In this document: piece by piece, positions 62,415-64,000 of the stretch
Position numbering within the stretch: position 1 is the stretch's first letter
How the letters are laid out: every line of letters starts with the position of its first letter
NCBI GenBank assembly: GCA_910588625.1
Contig: CAJUQN010000003.1
Location: 1-64,000, forward strand
Length of the DNA stretch: 64,000 nt
Source: an uncultured Oscillospiraceae bacterium
Lineage (GTDB): Bacteria > Bacillota > Clostridia > Oscillospirales > Oscillospiraceae
Reading direction: 5' to 3'
Notes under the pieces: model-generated
Seen by the model: the letters and a program-made list of their open reading frames with translations, nothing else
What the model was told of the DNA's origin: nothing
The model's database searches: none
Position numbers and translations under genes: made by a program

Positions 62415-63136
62415 AATTTCCTCCAATCGCGGCTGAGTATATTCATACTTCTGGGATTCTGCTCTTTACGGCTCGTAAAACAAAAACGGGCCTTTTCCGG
62501 ATCATCTGCATTGAGCAGGGTAACTGCCCCTACGGTCCGTACCGCTGTATCGCACATATCCCGAAAAACAAAGCTGTACGGCACTGCACGGTCATAAAAG
62601 TTGACCTGTGGGACATCTGAATCATAAAAATGATCCCGCAAAAAGCGTACCAGCTTTTTACGGATCAATTGGTTGGACAGGCACTTTCGGAGGTTTCGCT
62701 TCTCCACAAATACCAGGCGCGATTGCAAACGTTCTTCCAGCGAGAGGCATTTCCATTCAGATGGTGCGCCACCCCACGATTGCTCCCTGATAAATGCGTA
62801 CAAGTCGTCATAGGGGAGCAGGATATGCTCTGAACCATATTCGTCATCTTCGCTCCCGTCCCCGCTGTATTTGATCCGACGCTCATCCTTCCAGAAAAAG
62901 CTGACCGAAAGCTCGCCGGCCCAGGCCTTTCTGTAAAAATAAGCCTTGCAAGGTATGGTATCATCCCCACGCTGGAGGCTTTCCGCAATCACATCCTTCC
63001 CGCAGTCCATCAACTCAAAATCGTGCCAGGACAGCAAAAAGTGCGGGGAATGACCATATTCCAAGCTGATCGTCTGAAAGTCAATATAGTCCTGGTATTT
63101 CTTTGATACTTGAACCTTTACCATTGTCCTGCTCAA
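62411..63136 (-). CDS. Mobile-element protein of unknown function
   Basis: 241 residues; start taken as TTG 63136 by alignment with the paralogue's ATG (both read SRT/NRT-MVKV). N-terminal part beta-rich (FQTISLEYGHSPHFLLSWHDFELMDCGKDVIAES), then FYRKAWAGELSVSFFWKDERR, and a basic segment RNLRKCLSNQLIRKKLVRFLRDHFYDSDVPQVNFYDRAVPYSFVF. No family recognised with confidence. Its stop overlaps the paralogue's start (ATGA), so the pair arose by tandem duplication and is co-translated. Confidence 0.65.
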   Translation of the reverse strand: MSRTMVKVQVSKKYQDYIDFQTISLEYGHSPHFLLSWHDFELMDCGKDVIAESLQRGDDTIPCKAYFYRKAWAGELSVSFFWKDERRIKYSGDGSEDDEYGSEHILLPYDDLYAFIREQSWGGAPSEWKCLSLEERLQSRLVFVEKRNLRKCLSNQLIRKKLVRFLRDHFYDSDVPQVNFYDRAVPYSFVFRDMCDTAVRTVGAVTLLNADDPEKARFCFTSRKEQNPRSMNILSRDWRKL

Positions 63137-63152
63137 AATTCTCACCTCGTTG

Positions 63153-64000
63153 TCACATGGCTGCCCGGCTGAGCAGGTAATCGTCTACCCCTTTATACGC
63201 CGGGTCCCATGTGTATTTCGTGTATTTTAGGCCCTTGATGGCCTGTACTTCCTTCCGCATTGCCAGCACGGCATTGCGGACATTGGGGTTCGTCATCTGG
63301 TCCATGTCCATGGTCTCCACCACTTGGGTGACGCCCAAATCCACCAGCGTGTCCTTCAGTCCATGGATGGCGTTCACGCCGCCGATGCACACGAACAGCG
63401 CGTCGTGGGCCAGAAAGCTGGCCACGTCTCCCTTCAGCGGGCCCTCCGTGAGGAAGGCCCGCTTTTTGGTGGTGTCTCCGGTGACGTGAACATAGGAATA
63501 GCTGCGCGTTCCGTTGGGCAGATCCCGGCTGGACAGCCAGCGGTACTTTCGGCTTGGCTTGTCCGCGTCATCCAGACGGATCTTCATGCCCTGAATCAGC
63601 CCATTTTTGTCCCGGACAGGGATGAGGAACCCCTTCGGCCCGGTGATGGTCCAATCACCGTAATAAGTACGGAACCCCGGCAGACCCAGCAGCTCATGCC
63701 CGCAGGCACGGAGCAGGGCGGCCAACAGCCGCCGCCCCGCCTCCGTCTCCGGCATACTGCGGTACTGATTTACTTCGATGCGCTCCCCAGACAGTCCCCG
63801 CTCCAGCAGGTTGTCCCGGTGCTTGGGCAGGAGCGTCAGGTGCTCCAGCATGGCAGTGTAAGCGGCGTGCCGCTGTTCCAACGCCATGGGCCGGCGCTCC
63901 TCATCTTCTTTGGACAATTCCTGCCTGGGCATAGGGTAGACCTTGCCCTCCTGGGACAGCGCCTGATACGCCTCCCTGTTGGAAACCCCCATCAGCCGGG
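63153..64000 (-). CDS. DUF3854 / Toprim-like replication protein (partial)
   Basis: At least 282 residues, open through the right edge (RL before the first ATG). KHRDNLLERGLSGERIEVNQYRSMP is the DUF3854 start; FRTYYGDWTITGPKGFLIPVRDKNGLIQGMKIRLDD and FLTEGPLKGDVASFLAHDALFVCIGGVNAIHGL form the Toprim-like core (TEG near the metal site), with the acidic VVETMDMDQMTN. Such proteins act as primase-like factors in conjugative elements. The zinc-finger N-terminus expected upstream lies outside the window. Confidence 0.8.
   Translation of the reverse strand, partial: RLMGVSNREAYQALSQEGKVYPMPRQELSKEDEERRPMALEQRHAAYTAMLEHLTLLPKHRDNLLERGLSGERIEVNQYRSMPETEAGRRLLAALLRACGHELLGLPGFRTYYGDWTITGPKGFLIPVRDKNGLIQGMKIRLDDADKPSRKYRWLSSRDLPNGTRSYSYVHVTGDTTKKRAFLTEGPLKGDVASFLAHDALFVCIGGVNAIHGLKDTLVDLGVTQVVETMDMDQMTNPNVRNAVLAMRKEVQAIKGLKYTKYTWDPAYKGVDDYLLSRAAM

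Overview
The window looks like a chromosome segment of a strictly anaerobic, butyrate-forming gut Firmicute of the Oscillospirales (Flavonifractor / Pseudoflavonifractor-like). The basis is the high-GC clostridial coding style, a butyryl-CoA dehydrogenase/EtfAB operon, cobalamin-dependent MetH with a free-standing reactivation protein, LPXTG sortase pili, and the yabM-mazG-rqcP gene order. Genus is not determinable by eye.

Layout. 0-4 kb: tail of a serine recombinase, then etfB-etfA-bcd (minus strand) and yjdF behind a structured leader. 4.3-10.8 kb (plus): cobalamin-dependent methionine cycle genes (MetH activator, metH, a homocysteine methyltransferase/MTHFR fusion) and a large membrane protein. 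10.9-16.0 kb (minus): compact type IV pilus-like operon (transglutaminase lipoprotein, PilC, four small membrane/pilin-like proteins, PilT). 16.1-26.6 kb (minus): complete sortase-pilus operon (coiled-coil protein, signal peptidase I, 1482-aa tip adhesin with 14 Cys/His repeats, LPETG backbone pilin, class C sortase, LPQTG minor pilin, second sortase). 27.3-31.9 kb (plus): malic enzyme, then VTC polyphosphate polymerase, DUF4956 and CotH genes. 32-37.4 kb (minus): rqcP, hup, mazG, SpoVB-like flippase, then MTA/SAH deaminase and purine nucleoside phosphorylase. 37.6-43 kb: NAD synthetase, split chromate transporter, DUF1576 membrane protein, GreA-like factor.

From 43.2 kb the character changes to accessory DNA. 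tRNA-Leu and initiator tRNA-Met, the latter preceded by a broken copy of itself, are followed by a tyrosine integrase, an excisionase-like protein and a phage-type sigma-like protein. Next comes a worn catabolic cluster: a second etfA, an acyl-CoA dehydrogenase head fused in frame to an EtfB tail, a headless metallo-hydrolase, a crotonase, a divergent LysR regulator and a decayed IS5-family element. Then a redox regulon (flavodoxin-like reductases, flavin reductase, DUF1858, old-yellow-enzyme family enoate reductase, HxlR regulator) shares a near-identical palindromic operator at two promoters. The right end (59.6-64 kb) holds element-type genes: SLOG protein, XRE repressor, unknown proteins including a frameshifted paralogue, and a DUF3854/Toprim-like replication protein running off the edge. 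Integrase beside the tRNA plus conjugative-element genes to the right suggest a genomic island starting near 43.4 kb; its right boundary is not in the window.

Most notable: the Cys/His-repeat pilus tip protein, the HxlR operator pair, the in-frame ACAD-EtfB fusion, four tandem 11-bp repeats behind the integrase module, the yjdF leader that can hide its ribosome binding site, and a 15-bp perfect hairpin at the sortase start inside the pilus operon. No CRISPR array or rRNA was seen.
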